DNA from: Xanthostigma xanthostigma
Taxonomy: Eukaryota; Arthropoda; Insecta; Raphidioptera; Raphidiidae
Assembly: GCA_963575645.1 (NCBI GenBank)
Contig: OY754466.1
Location: forward strand, 18,702,001 to 18,766,000
Length of the DNA stretch: 64,000 nucleotides
Reading direction: 5' to 3'
Both the position numbers and the translations under genes were made by a program. Shown here piece after piece: positions 34,381 through 47,500 of this stretch; positions within the stretch are counted from its first letter, which is position 1; every line of letters starts with the position of its first letter. The notes under the pieces are model-generated. The model saw only the letters and a list, made by a program, of their open reading frames with translations, was not told the DNA's origin and ran no database searches.

Positions 34381-35734
34381 TTTGTATAGACTATAGATGA
34401 TGACTTTGTTTTATTATGTTAGTGAAAAAAAACTTGATCACCGGAATTATATAATAAAAGTAATTAGTTCTCAGGCATGCAGATATTTATCAGCAATTTT
34501 ATTGTTACTTCACTATTGTTAAATTCTAATTTATCCTTGCAAATTGATTCACTTGAAACGTCATGTATAGCTATTTAAAATATTGTGTTGATGTTTCCCC
34601 CACTTGTTGAATATGTTATAGTCATGTCTTGTTAAAGAAATACGCTATCTGTAAAAATTGATAAGAAACAAAGAATAATCGGTAGAAGACAAGTGAACCG
34701 TGCATTTTAATTCATTTGTTTGAGCTATACAGGTATTTTTATTTATTTATTTGTTTACAAAATTACAAACTTCCTTTGCTAGATTTAAAACAAAATTAAC
34801 ATGAGTTAAGGTAGTTCACTCCGCACTCACGAAACGGGTTTTTTAGGAATTTAATAAAATTGAAATAAGGTTAATAAAGGTGCCTCATATTTAATTTAAA
34901 AAAATGCAATTTTTTCACCGTCTGTAAAACGAGATATTAAAAATCAAAATGTGCATAATTAGCATGCTGGAGGTATACCACGTATAAAGAAAACGAGAAC
35001 ATTCCAGAATATCTCGAAAACGGTTTAGTATATTTCTTAAAAACTAATGCATTGTAAATTCAAAAGTTATAAATTTTTTGAAAAAAACTGGATTTTTTTA
35101 CCGTTTTGTTAAAAAAATATTTTTATTGTACTAGCAATTAGTGTCCGACTGAAACTAATTTTTACTGCCGAAACCGAAATTTCATGTTTACGTGGGAAAA
35201 ATAAAGTAAACATTATCATAATCAGTCTTTATTTTTTTTATTTTTAAATCAATCACATATTAATTATTCAGCCTCTGATATTTTAACTAATCGTAACTAT
35301 ATCATTTAGAAACCAAAAGTCAGTATATAAAAAAAATAAATAAACTTATGTATATCATATTACATAATAAACCATCTTATTTCAAATTATATGTGTAATT
35401 TAAAAAGAACTAATATCACACAATAACAGCATGGTGAATAATATTGCTACTGTTAAAACAGTGTACACATAAAAAAAAAAAAAAAAAAAATAGGGTGCGG
35501 AAAACATTATCGCATCATTGACGTCACTAGACACACAAAAAGTGAGGTCACTATCCTGTGACATAATCGCAATATATTTGTAATAATTTTTGGATAAATA
35601 TTTACAAACTTGTTGAACTAAACGACGCAAGGCAGGGCGATCTTACCTAGAAAATCGAGGGTTTTTTTTTATATGTCGAAGAACTCCTGGAAATGTCAGT
35701 GGATATTATTCAGTCTGAGAAAAACCCCAAAACA

Positions 35735-36020
35735 AATTGTTTTTTGGATTCCGCACCTCATAAGGAAAAAAGGAACCCTTACAGGATCACTTCGTTGTCC
35801 GTCTGTCTGTCAAGACCCTTTTTCTCAGGAACGCGTGGAGGTATCAAGTTGAAATTAATATCAAATACTCAGGTCTGCAGTCCCTTGGAGCTGTGAAAAA
35901 ATCAAACGTCTAAGTCAACGCAATCAAAAGATACTGTCGCATATTTTGATAGGTACTCGCAAGGGAATCAAAACCTACAGGGTACTTCCCGTTGACCTAG
36001 AATCATGAAATTTGGCGAGA
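35735..36020 (+). repeat. LINE 3'-tail-like sequence
   Basis: AACCCTTACAGGATCACTTC, TTGTCCGTCTGTCTGTCAAG and CTCAGGAACGCGTGGAGGTA resemble LINE 3' UTRs. A short related piece lies in a C3G intron at 44430-44520 (CTTATGAGATCACTCGTTTG, CTGTCCGTATGTCTGTCAA). Confidence 0.4.
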
Positions 36021-36024
36021 AGCA

Positions 36025-36441
36025 ATGGGCGTGTTTGGCCGAAGTAAGTACTTACTAAATTTAGTAAGTCACTCACTATACTTACAAAATTTTCGGCCGG
36101 AACACAAAATAAGTGCTAACGCAGTAAGCATGGCTTAATATAAGACGCCATTTTGCTTATTGTTGATGTAAACAAAACAGACAGGAACAGACCTCTTATT
36201 TGTCCATTTGCAACTATTTACATGAATTAAAATTATTATATTGATAAATTTAGTACTGTCAATTATATTGTCTATGAGGTTATGTACGGGATATAACGTA
36301 AACCAGTGTTTTGAGTTATGTCAAGCCAGTAAGTCTGTCCTGGCCAAAAAGCGCTATAGTCAGCTTGTAAGATTTTAATTTTTTATGCTAACTGGCTTAC
36401 TAAGTTTAGTAAGTACTTACTTCGGCCAAACACGCCCATTG
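36025..36441. mobile_element. MITE with CAATGGGCGTGTTTGGCC ends
   Basis: Left TGGGCGTGTTTGGCCGAAGT and right ACTTCGGCCAAACACGCCCA are exact complements, and the arms continue through AAGTACTTACTAAATTTAGTAAG-type sequence for about 45 bp. The superfamily is uncertain and no target duplication could be separated from the palindromic ends. Confidence 0.7.
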
Positions 36442-36756
36442 TCTGTAGCACAAGTAAAGGGAAAAATCCGAAAACTAAATTTGTAGTTACATAACAAAAA
36501 AAACTGATATTGACTCTCTTATCAAAACCTTAATCTTTTTTGGCGCCAAAGAACGTTACATAGCACAAATAAAAATCCGAAAATCGTAAATTTCTGATTC
36601 TATATAGAATTATTACACGAAAAATTTATTTTTTTTATGAAATAACGGTACTGAATCCTCAGGTCGCAAGTTCTATTCGCACTTGTCCGTCTTTTTTTCA
36701 TTCAGACAAGCAGCGAGTTCACCGTTAGTTTGGTCAATGAGTGCTCATAAGGGGCA

Positions 36757-37922
36757 TCTAGATGGAAAAGTCGAAAGCAGAACATTTGACTTAGGAACTT
36801 TGTTTGGACTAGTTAGGAGATAAACATACTAAAAGTCCTTACCCCTCCGAGGTGCGCCCGAAGGGGGGGAGCACAAAGAAGGTCCCGTTTTTTGGTATTT
36901 TGCTTTCATCTCGAAAACGGTACGTCGTACGAAATTTTGTTGGAATACATAATGAAAGCTGATAAAATTCTCTACAACTTTAGCTTTCACACTTTTTATC
37001 TATCTCCAATCTTTGCCTAGCTATGAGCTCCGAAAAATGGTCGATTTTCAAAAATGTGTTAAATTCTCTGTAGCACATTGTAACAATACGAATTTGTCAA
37101 AATCATTTCGTATCGCTCATCCACACTATTAAAAACACCCACACACTATTAAAAAATAACATAAGCTGGGAGTACCTTCACGCGGCCCTCTTTCCCACTG
37201 GGTACTCTGGCACGTGCCCAGGGCCCCGCGATCGATAGGGACCCCCTAGTTTAATGGTATACTAAGTATCTAAACTGTTTTAAACAAAAATCATCAGTGA
37301 ACTATTTTTCATATACTTATTTTTTTTCTGTCCTTCATGTTAAAATTGGGAACGTGATCCTTTTAAATATATGCATTTTATATCACATTCCTCGACTTAG
37401 AATCTAGAACCTTGTTTATCTATTTTCTTTGTCTATTCTAACAAAATAGTGCTCTGTTAAGGTCATAGGGGCCCCATAATTCTAATGTGCCCAGGGCCTT
37501 CAATAGGTTAAAGCTTATGTTATTTTTTAATAGTGTGTGGGTGTTTTTAATAGTGTGGATGAGCGATACGAAATGATTTTGACAAATTCGTATTGTTACA
37601 ATGTGCTACAGAGAATTTAACACATTTTTGAAAATCGACCATTTTTCGGAGCTCATAGCTAGGCAAAGATTGGAGATAGATAAAAAGTGTGAAAGCTAAA
37701 GTTGTAGAGATTTTTATCAGCTTTCATTATGTATTCCAACAAAATTTCGTACGACGTACCGTTTTCGAGATGAAAGCAAAATACCAAAAAACGGGACCTT
37801 CTTTGTGCTCCCCCCCTTCGGGCGCACCTCGGAGGGGTAAGGACTTTTAGTATGTTTATCTCCTAACTAGTCCAAACAAAGTTCCTAAGTCAAATGTTCT
37901 GCTTTCGACTTTTCCATCTAGA
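36757..37922. repeat. 1.17-kb foldback with 411-bp near-identical arms
   Basis: Arms 36757-37167 and 37512-37922 are equal in length and almost perfectly inverted; spot checks at the ends, middle and inner edges show only rare changes. Ends are TCTAGATGGAAAAGTCGAAA and its complement. The 344-bp spacer holds a degraded hAT-like sequence (GTGCCCAGGGCCCCGCG and AATGTGCCCAGGGCC). Confidence 0.92.
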
Positions 37923-38532
37923 ATTATTCGTTGCTTAAGCTACGTGCTTTGAGCTCTAGCGGTTGAGTACTGAACCATAATATCGTTATTTTCTTTATAT
38001 AGTTTTGTGGTCACTGGTCGTGAATAATAGGTTTTGAGAATATTATATAAAACTAACGGCTTGCTACTTTACTAGAATGAAAAAGCAAAGAAATACTGCG
38101 TTTTAGCTAGGTACTGAAAATATCGGACATTCTTTCAATACTTGTGAACTCTCTGTACGAAAAACGAACTGGAAAACTAGCATTTATAAATTACTCATGT
38201 TACACCGAAAGAAATATCTACAGATTAAATTTCAATATCAATTTTTTGCGGTTAACATGATGATTCAGAATGTAGTTGTCTTGAACAACACCCGTTTAAA
38301 TATTTAGTTCGTTTTAACAAGTGAAAATAGTGTACTTGTACTGTTTTGAATAGAAAAAATCGTGGAAATTACAATATTTTTTTTATTTTCCGCGTAATTA
38401 GTTCTTTTTAAACTGAACGTCCTTTTTCGCAAACAGAAAAATCGATTGAATATTTAAAAAAATACTATGGCGCATTTATACCAAGCTTAAAACTTGTAAA
38501 ATCGAAATTGACGCGAATTAATCGATTTTTAG

Positions 38533-41500
38533 GAGAGTGTGAAAGTCCTAGTCCATCCCCGTTGGCGGGTTCCGGTCCCGGAGGTCACAAAGCATCGTTT
38601 CGCGGTACTAAACTCGCCAGACGGGCTCGCTCCTTTAAAGAAGACTTCTTAGAAAAGATCAGCCAAATGCGGAGTCCAGGCGGGGGTACGGGGCTGCGGG
38701 CGCACAGCCCGCACAGTCCGAAAACGCGTACGATCAAAGGACACAGTGCTGACAACACAGACATACCACCAGCCGAAAATAACCCCAGCAAACAACTCGA
38801 TCACCAAGTTAGACAGGTTTGTAATCTATCTATATAAAATTCCCGTGTCACAATTTTGACCGCGCTTATCTCCGAAACCACTGAACTTATTTTAATGAAA
38901 TTTTGTAAATATGTCTTGCTAGGTGCAACTTGCGCTATAGGATAGTTTTTATTAAATATTTTGTACAAAATTACAGTGTTTTCTCAAAAAAAAAAACAAA
39001 ACTGTTTTAGTAACATGTGACGACATCTGTAGAATTTACTCAAAGCTATTAGTTCAGAACCAAATCTGGTAGAATTTGCTCAAAGCTATTAGTTCAGAAG
39101 CAAATCTGGTAGAATTTGCTCAAAGCTATTAGTTCAGAAGCAAATCTGGTAGAATTTGCTCAAAGTTATTATTTCAGACACATGGCCGCAAACGAATTAC
39201 ATTTTGCAGAATTTTATCTATCGCACCCGGGTGAAACCGGGACGGGGTGCAAATTATTTCTTAAAACTCAAATAAGAACAGGATAAACCGAGGATAAACA
39301 ATATCGTTTGAGGCCCGTGGCAAATTTTACTAAATATTGGAATAATATATGTTAGAATATTTCTGCGCTCACGGCCCTCTCCGGTTGGGAGGCTCACTCC
39401 TGTCGGGGGACCGGAGCATTTTTCCTCTCCTGCACCTTATTATTACGCCACTGGAGATAAATTAAATGCATTTAGATGCAAAATGTGTTTGTTGACAAGT
39501 TCTGAACTAAAGTATCTGTCGGCAATACAGAACTATTTGGACACAAGTATGTGCTTGTTCGTCAAATTCTCGGACTCTACCGACTGTTTGAGAACCTGGT
39601 TCAAACAATTCTAAACTTCTAGCAACTGTAGGAGTCTGAGAACTGTTAGAACCGGTTTCGAAGAATCTTAGAATTTGACCAACAAACACGCAGCTATGCT
39701 CGAAGAGTTCTGTATTGCCGACACACGCTTTGGGAACCCAGAACAAGTTCAGAATTAACCAACAAACAGCTACTTAAAAAAAATATAAATCAGCGCTTTA
39801 TTATTTCATCTTTGATATATTCAGATTATTATTTTCTCGATTGTTGCACATACCGCTAAACTAGCGGTATTTGCTTTATTGTCGCTTTGTGCGTCAGAGC
39901 TGACTTTCGTTCATATAAGAAGTTATATCTAAGTTAATTTCACACGAAATCCATTCAAATTGAAGCTTTTTGAAAAGAGGAGATTCTGATCTATAAAACA
40001 GAACCATTTTTAAATCAATTCGAGTTCATAAATACTATTACAATTGTAATTGAAAATTACAAACAGCAGTTGTCGGTTGGTCTGTACGTATGAACGTATG
40101 TACGTCACGACTCTACAGATCGCAATTTTGATCGGATTGCCTTGGGTTATATTTTATTCACTTTGTTTAGTATCAGACCAGAACCCTATTTAAATTCACA
40201 TAAATGTGTTCAGTAGTTTAATTTTTATAAACAGTTTTATTTTATTATTTTTGACAGCTAATAGTTAAAATAAAAAACAAAAAAATACCTATTACTGTTA
40301 TTCTAAAATATGTAGTGTATTACGTAGAATACCTGCTACACTGCTATACCACAATAACAACGCAAGCTCCTATATCGGAATGGCCGAGCGGTTAAAAGCG
40401 TTGGTCCATAGCAAGGTGCCGGGTTCGATTCCCGTTGACACAAGTAATATTTTTTTTTCTATTCCATTTTGTTTTTAATTTTTTTCTATTTTTTTAATTG
40501 GTTTTTTTAAATCTATTTTCTCAATTTTTTTTCATTACCTATAATATGTACAGTGGAAAACTTGCGGGATGTGCACTTTTGGTTTTGCCAACTACTTTGT
40601 AATTTAGGGGGTTTTGTTTTCATGCAATGTGACAGGTCCAAGTAGCGCTAAAACATTTCCGAGACGTGGTGAGCAAGAACAAACTGGAAATGTTGCCCGG
40701 GAACGGTACCATCGTTCTCGACACCGTGACGGCCATTCACACGGCGCTGAAACAGTGCGCGCTGCATTCGACCGCCGGATCTCAGAGCACGGCTCTCGAT
40801 TCGGCTACGCATCAGGTATACCAAAGTTTGGCGCGGCTCATCAAACTGTGCGACGATGTCTTATTGTTTGGAGAGCAGAGTTCCGCCCTCGACAAGGAGA
40901 ACGTTGGAGAGGTCGTTACGCTGGTTGAAGATGCCGTGCAGGTATTGTTGATATAAATGACTATTGAATCGTCCGCGACAATAAATAAATAGAAGAACAA
41001 TGAGAACTTTGACTAAATAAAGCAAATGCTAAATTTGACAAAGCAAAGACTGTTCCATTTTTAATCAGGCAAGCTACAACAAAAGAAATTAATTGTATAC
41101 GCTATAATAATTACCCGACTACGCGAAGCCAAAAGGACGGGTTATGAGTTTAGCAGTCTATGTATATATGCTTGTATTTACGGATGTTCCATCTTAGCGC
41201 CTAAACTATTCATCCGATTTTGATAAATAAGATATCAATCGATTTGTTATTTTAGCCCGGGTAACATAGGCTACATTTGTTTTTGAATTTTGGTCCCAGA
41301 GAGGAGCAAATTGAAATAAAAAATAAGTTCAAAAACAAAAACCTGACTACTGAAAAGTATAAAACAAGATATATCTAGATGTATAGCGTGATGCAGTTTG
41401 CCCTAGAGCTTATGATCGCTTACTACTGTTAAAATGTAATGTTTTGTTAGAGTAGGTGGCATATGACCACGGCTATCCTCAGATGAGAATATTTTTTTGT

Positions 41501-44500
41501 TTCATACTTTTCAGTAGTCGGGTTTTAGTTTTTTTTATTAAATTTTAATTCCTTCTTACATTACCAACGCAAAATTTTTGTAGATTAATGTGTAAAATTA
41601 ATTTCTTATGTTGTAGCTTGCCTGATGAAATGTAAAATAGGCTACGAAACGTTGCAAATTTGTGAAATGTAGCATTTTCTTTATTTAAGAGTATTCGTCC
41701 CTGCAAATACCCCCTGCACCCTTCATCTCAAATCTTTTCCCCTCGCCTAAAAACGGTTCGCGCTCTCCCTTGCTATTTTTAAAGCTAGAGGGTTCTGGTA
41801 AACGCCAAATGAAAGACAAAGAATCAGACTACAGATCCCTCAGGCGAATTTTTTGAAAAACAGTTTCGCCTCCCTGTGAAATAATACGTAACTTATTATT
41901 TTTTTCAAAAGGTTGTGAGATTTTTCAGGAATTTTTTTTTTCAAAAAATTCGCCTGAAGGATCTGTAGTCTGATTCTTTGTCTTTCATTTGGCGTTTACC
42001 AGAACCGTCTAGCTTTAAAAATAGCGTCGGGAGAGCGCGAACCGTTTTTAGGCGAGGGGAAAAGATTTGAGATGAATGGTGCAGGGGGTATTTGCAGGGA
42101 CGAATACTCTTAATCCAATTTCCTTTTATTTTTTTTTTTTGTTATTATTTAAGTTCACCGATCGCTAGGGTTACCTATGCCCAACATCAATTATTTATAT
42201 TTTAATTAAATTTATTGTTTGAGAATCCATACTGGCTCTTAAATTAGAACCTGGGACTGGGGGCTTGTAAAAACGAGCGATGAAAACGCCATAATATAAA
42301 CCATAACATCTTTATAATCTCACCTATTGGGAAATGATTACGAATATAGTATTATGATTTGATTGTGCAAAGAGATGCAAATACATTTCTGTTAATTTAG
42401 AATCTCGTGAAATTGGCCCAAGATAAAATGTCAAACAGAGAATCCACGTTCAAACCGCTAGCGAATCCTCGAACGTCGTTCGGCTCAAGTCAAGGAGTGC
42501 TGGAAATTCCGGGCCAACGAAATTCGCTTCCTGATATTCCGTTAACGCCACGAGAACGACAGATATTGGAACAAACATCGGGAAACTCATTAGTTCGTAA
42601 CAGTCATAGTTCTGAGTCGATACTCAGAGATTCTAGTCCACCGCCAAAACCACCGTTACCTGACAAGTAAGTATTATGCAATAGTAAAATCAAAACTGAA
42701 GGTTTCCAGCTTATGTCAATCGACTTGTGTATTTTCAACTTTTTCTTCATCCTCACTTCATGGCAATCGTATACCAGTCAAAAAATATTGTCGAACGTAT
42801 TTTTCCATTGGCTGAGCAGCATAGGAGGAGACACTTTGCATGAGAATTAAGGACTAAAAAGCTTAAAAATGGTGTTGAAAATACATGAGTTCAAGTTAAG
42901 TTGGCGGTACTGTACAGTGTGCATGATATTTAGCCTAATATGAGCGCCCCTAGCGATTAAAAATACAACAGTTCTAAGAACGATTACCTGAGTTGCGTGT
43001 TTTATATTCAGGACTTAGATTTTACCGAGGCGTGAGCATTGACGTTTTAGATCAGCGCATTTTTTGTGTCTGTGTTCTTTAAACGTAATAGATAGGTTTA
43101 ATAATAGTCTCCCCTATTGTTTCTCTGGTGAAAAAATTAAATGTAAATCGTGGTATAATTGGCCGCACGTTGGGCGCCAATTTACCACAAATGTTCGTAT
43201 TATTTAAATGGGAATAGTTTGATTAATTTGCTCGTTTGCTTGCAGTATATGGTTAACAAAAACGGACAGTTGCGGCACACCACCTCCTCTCCCTCCCAAA
43301 AAAAAGAGTACTCGAACTCAACAGCTATTAGACGAATGCGGGAGCTCCGATAACTCATTGTTAGGATGTAGTTTAGACAGGTAATCATTTCGTGAACGCA
43401 TGGTTTCTATTCTTTTCTGTTATTCAAAAACTCTTTGTTTTCAGAATGTCATCGAGGTCGCGATCGCCCGAAGATTCTAGTTCGCTGTTGTCGGCTAGTG
43501 CTGGCAGCTTAGATTCGGTATTAAATCAGTCTCGGGAGGAGGAGGAGATCCGTGCCCTCATGGATCAGAGCTTGGATGATGCCGTACGACCAAACGATTT
43601 ATCCGAACTTATGATACAAGGTAAATCGACTAGCTGTGAATAAATCTCATAATTGTATATTAATGCAGTCGGTAGTTTCTTACCTTGTTTACGTTGAAGC
43701 AAAAAAGCACGATTTTTTTAACACTCGCGTAGTTGTTTTAATAGTAACTTTCGTTTGTTTTAGCCACGAACGGGACGTGCAGCTGCAACTGGGACGAGAA
43801 TGTTACGAATAATCACAACGCTACTGTCGGAACCGTCAACCAGTCTCTTGAGCCTTTTTCTTTTGACACCAATCGTCTTTCAAACGCCGAATTTGGAATC
43901 GGTTCGTTAAGAAGCTCTATGCAAAGCTATTCAACTTCGTCCGCTTCTAAACGTAGCTCGCAACAGAGTTCAAGCAGCTCTCAGTGGAGCACCTGCAATA
44001 CACAACAAACACCAAATACAACAGCTAGTAATTTGTTTTCGCAACAGAATTCGCTAACGAAATCGGAAAGCATAGTGCAAAATTTATCGTCTCTTGAGAA
44101 ATCGGAAAGTATAATAGAAAATTTGAGCATGAAGAACGAATCTTCTCAGCAGAAAATCGGTTTGCAGAAAGTGATGAAATCGGAAACGAGCGTGCAAAGT
44201 TTTGTTAGAACAATGACGTCGACGACAACAATGTCAAATATTAGCCAGATATCAAACATATCTAATTTACAAACGAGTTTAGACACAGTAGATAATGCAA
44301 CAACGAACAGTACGGGTGACGTCGTAGCGCCGCCTCTTTTACCGCAGAAAATGAGGTCGTTGAAAATTAGGCGCGACAGAAGACCATCGGAATACGACAA
44401 TGTACCTTCGGATTTAATCGGTTAGTTCTTTTTCATAAGAAAAACCACAACCCTTATGAGATCACTCGTTTGTCTGTCCGTATGTCTGTCAAAAGAAATC

Positions 44501-47500
44501 TCACGCGTCTGAAGAGAAACTTTACGGGTAAACGTTTGTAAGCGAGCGAACGTCGGATTTTAATTTTACTCTGTTACAGGTGAACATTTAGTCACGTGTG
44601 AAATGCACCAATCACAGAGCGTCATCAGTACTTCGAGTACAGTTACGGGTAGCTTGATAAGTAGTGAGGGCGGCAGCCCTGAGACAAAGCCGCCACCATT
44701 ACCGCCAAAGAAGAAGCACAGTAAGTAAATTAATTTATCACTGAAAATCCATATAATAATTAGTATTTTACAGGAAAAATTCGACTTTTTTTAAAATGTC
44801 GTCCTTAATAATACCTTCAGTCTATGATTTAATATTTCAATCGATCGTACATAAAATTTGAAATGTTGATTGCTTACACAATGTTTAGCCGACATATCTA
44901 AAACTCATTTGTTGTTTTTCCATGACACTTGTTATTTACAGTGCGGTTGGTGTTCATTAAAACGTTGTTTTGTTTAAGAATGTAGCTGTTTTTCGTTTTA
45001 TTAGTGTTGTACCTATTGTAAAGTTAATACTGACTCTTTGTTCCCCAGTGTTTCAGTCAGTGGCTTACTCTGGTAAGTGAGTCCACACTCCACACACTCA
45101 TTGTAACAAAATGACACTCAATCACCCGAAAACATAACCGTACTTAAGTGTGTTTGCGTCACGGACATGCAATATACGGACTCGGAACGACTAGAAGAAA
45201 CTGTAAGCAGCAAGATTCTGAAACAGAGAACAAGTGACATGCTCTTTTTTTTTAAAGTCTTGCAATATGTCACTTTTTGACGGATCCATGTAACTTATTT
45301 TTGGACGTCTGCGTCGGGTAGAAGTTGCGGTTTTCTTTTGTGTTGTGTTTTATTTGTGGTTATAAAAAAATCCGTCTATACGACTTGTTACTGTCGGTAA
45401 ATAACATGTCGAAAATGATGCGCGGGCAGGGAAATAGAAATAGACAGTTGCCATCTGTTCTCGGTTGCACTATCTTACTGCCTTCAAAATCTTCGTATTG
45501 CCTGGGATGGTGTTTCGAGACCTTATATTGTACGTCCCTGGTTTGCGTATTTTTTTTTTTTTTTAAGTTTGGACATTATTTTTTTTTATCATAACTTCCA
45601 AATAGAATTTTTTTTTTACTGGCATGGTACCGCTGATCTCAATATACTAACTGGATAACAGGTTTCTATTTTTTCCGCATTTGAGTTGATCATACGCAGT
45701 TGCTCTACACAATATGGAGACCTTGTACTAAACACGAGCACTAAGCACGAACGTTGAAGCAAACGAACGTCGTTGATTGTAAATAACTAATTGTGCATCA
45801 CTTATTTAGTTCATGGCCTTCGTTAAGGAGGTTGAGCCGTTTTACGAAGATAATGAAAAAAATCTGAAATAAAGTTTTTTTAATACATTTTTTTATGACA
45901 AAATTTTCTGTAAAAAATCCAAAATCATTAGGAGATTTCTAAAGTTAAAAATTAAAAAAAACTTTTACATGTAGTCTTATGGAAAATATGCCAACCTAAC
46001 ATGCAAACGGTACATTTTAATTTTTTGCAAATAACTAAATATTGTCAGCAGTTCCGAAAACTATGTAAAGCATCGATGTCTTACGCATATTTTAATATTT
46101 TTTCCAATTTAATTAGAAGACTTTTAATCAATAAAAAAATTATTAAACCTTAGCACTTTTCGATTATAACTTTGTACAAAAAATTCAAAAGTTAGTCCAT
46201 TAAGTAAAATACTGAAATAATTAATATTAAAAAAAAATGTTCATGCCTTTATGACAATAATTTATTGGTATCATCGACTTATAACCTTTTGTAAAAATTT
46301 ATTATGGAAAAGTTCCCATTTAGAATTCGACTTACTTTTGATTGGGACTGTAACGCATCAACTCCTTAAGTGGCACTAGTATTGCATCATTTCGACCCAG
46401 GAAATTCAGGGAATCGGTTATCCGGTTGGCATGCGGAGATCGGTGCATGGTACTAGTGATTATATTTTTTATTTATTTTTTTGTGTGTAAATTTTCAATG
46501 GAGCTTTCGATAGAAATTTCTATTGGCTTCGATGTTAAATAGATTAAAACGCTTGTCACAAGAAATATTTTGAATTCGGAAACACGAATCTAAAATTATA
46601 ATAGTTTGAGGAAGTGAGATCGAAGGCTCGAACGAAAACTTTGTGTGTTTTAAATTGCAAAAAAGTAGCCTAGAGTATTAAAAGAAAACAGCTCCGAAAA
46701 GTTTTTGAGAATCCCAGAAACGTAAAAAATAAACGTGTGAGCCTCACCTACATAAGCTCACGGGGGAAGTGAAACTTCTTTAGAGTTACGAATTCGTTTC
46801 ATTGATGCATTATCCATTTTGCATTACCAAGATTTCTCTTATTTTTCCCCGCCATAAAATCATTTCCCCTTTAACGTTACTGAAAATTTCAAACTGATAC
46901 GTCGCTAAAGAAGTTACACTTCAAAAACTACTTTTTTTATTTTAAGCATGATTAGTTTGTGTGGCAAGATATCCGATTAAGAAGGTTGAGCCGTTTTACG
47001 AAGATAATGAAAAAAATCTGAAATAAAGTTTTTTTAATAGATTTTTTTATGACAAAATTTTCTGTAAAAAATCCAAAATCATTAGGAGATTTATAAAGTT
47101 AAAAATTAAAAAAAACTTTAACATGTAGTCTTATGGAAAATATGTCAACCTAGCATGCAAACTGTTCATTTTAATTTTTTGCAAATAACCAAATAATGTC
47201 AGCAGTTCCGAAAACTATCTATGTAAAGCATCAATGTCTTACGCAATTTTAATATTTTTCCAATTTAATTAGGAGACTTTTAATCAATAAAAAAAATTAT
47301 TAAACCTTAGTACTTTTCGATTATGGACTTTTATTCTTGACAGATTTAACAATTTTAACTGAATTTTCAACTTTTTAATGATTTAATTTTAATTTTTATT
47401 ACTTCTAATTTCATTTTTCAATTATTTACTGCAAAAAATATGTCAAATACAGATATTTACATAATTTTTTTTTTTTAACCTAACTTTACAAAAAATACAA

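Larger units (their letters stand above)
32660..38530. other. Gene-free stretch between LRRC57 and the first C3G exon found
   Basis: It must contain, or be followed upstream by, the C3G promoter and first coding exon, since the first visible C3G exon starts inside a codon after a tttttag acceptor. I could not identify that exon. The stretch holds a tRNA-like relic, LINE-like tails and two inverted-repeat elements. 34400-35690 shows nothing beyond AT-rich sequence and a poly(A) run at 35470. Confidence 0.5.

Noticed and set aside
39031-39190. CRISPR-like direct repeats
   Set aside because: The 40-bp units are contiguous with no unique spacers, and the context is an insect intron.
40378-40443. 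Functional tRNA gene
   Set aside because: Acceptor stem does not pair and the expected variable arm is missing, so it is listed as a relic. The same reasoning applies to 12790-12865, 33958-34026, 50339-50402 and 50863-50925.
44146-44400. 84-aa minus-strand frame
   Set aside because: Shadow of the C3G Ser/Thr-rich exon on the other strand.
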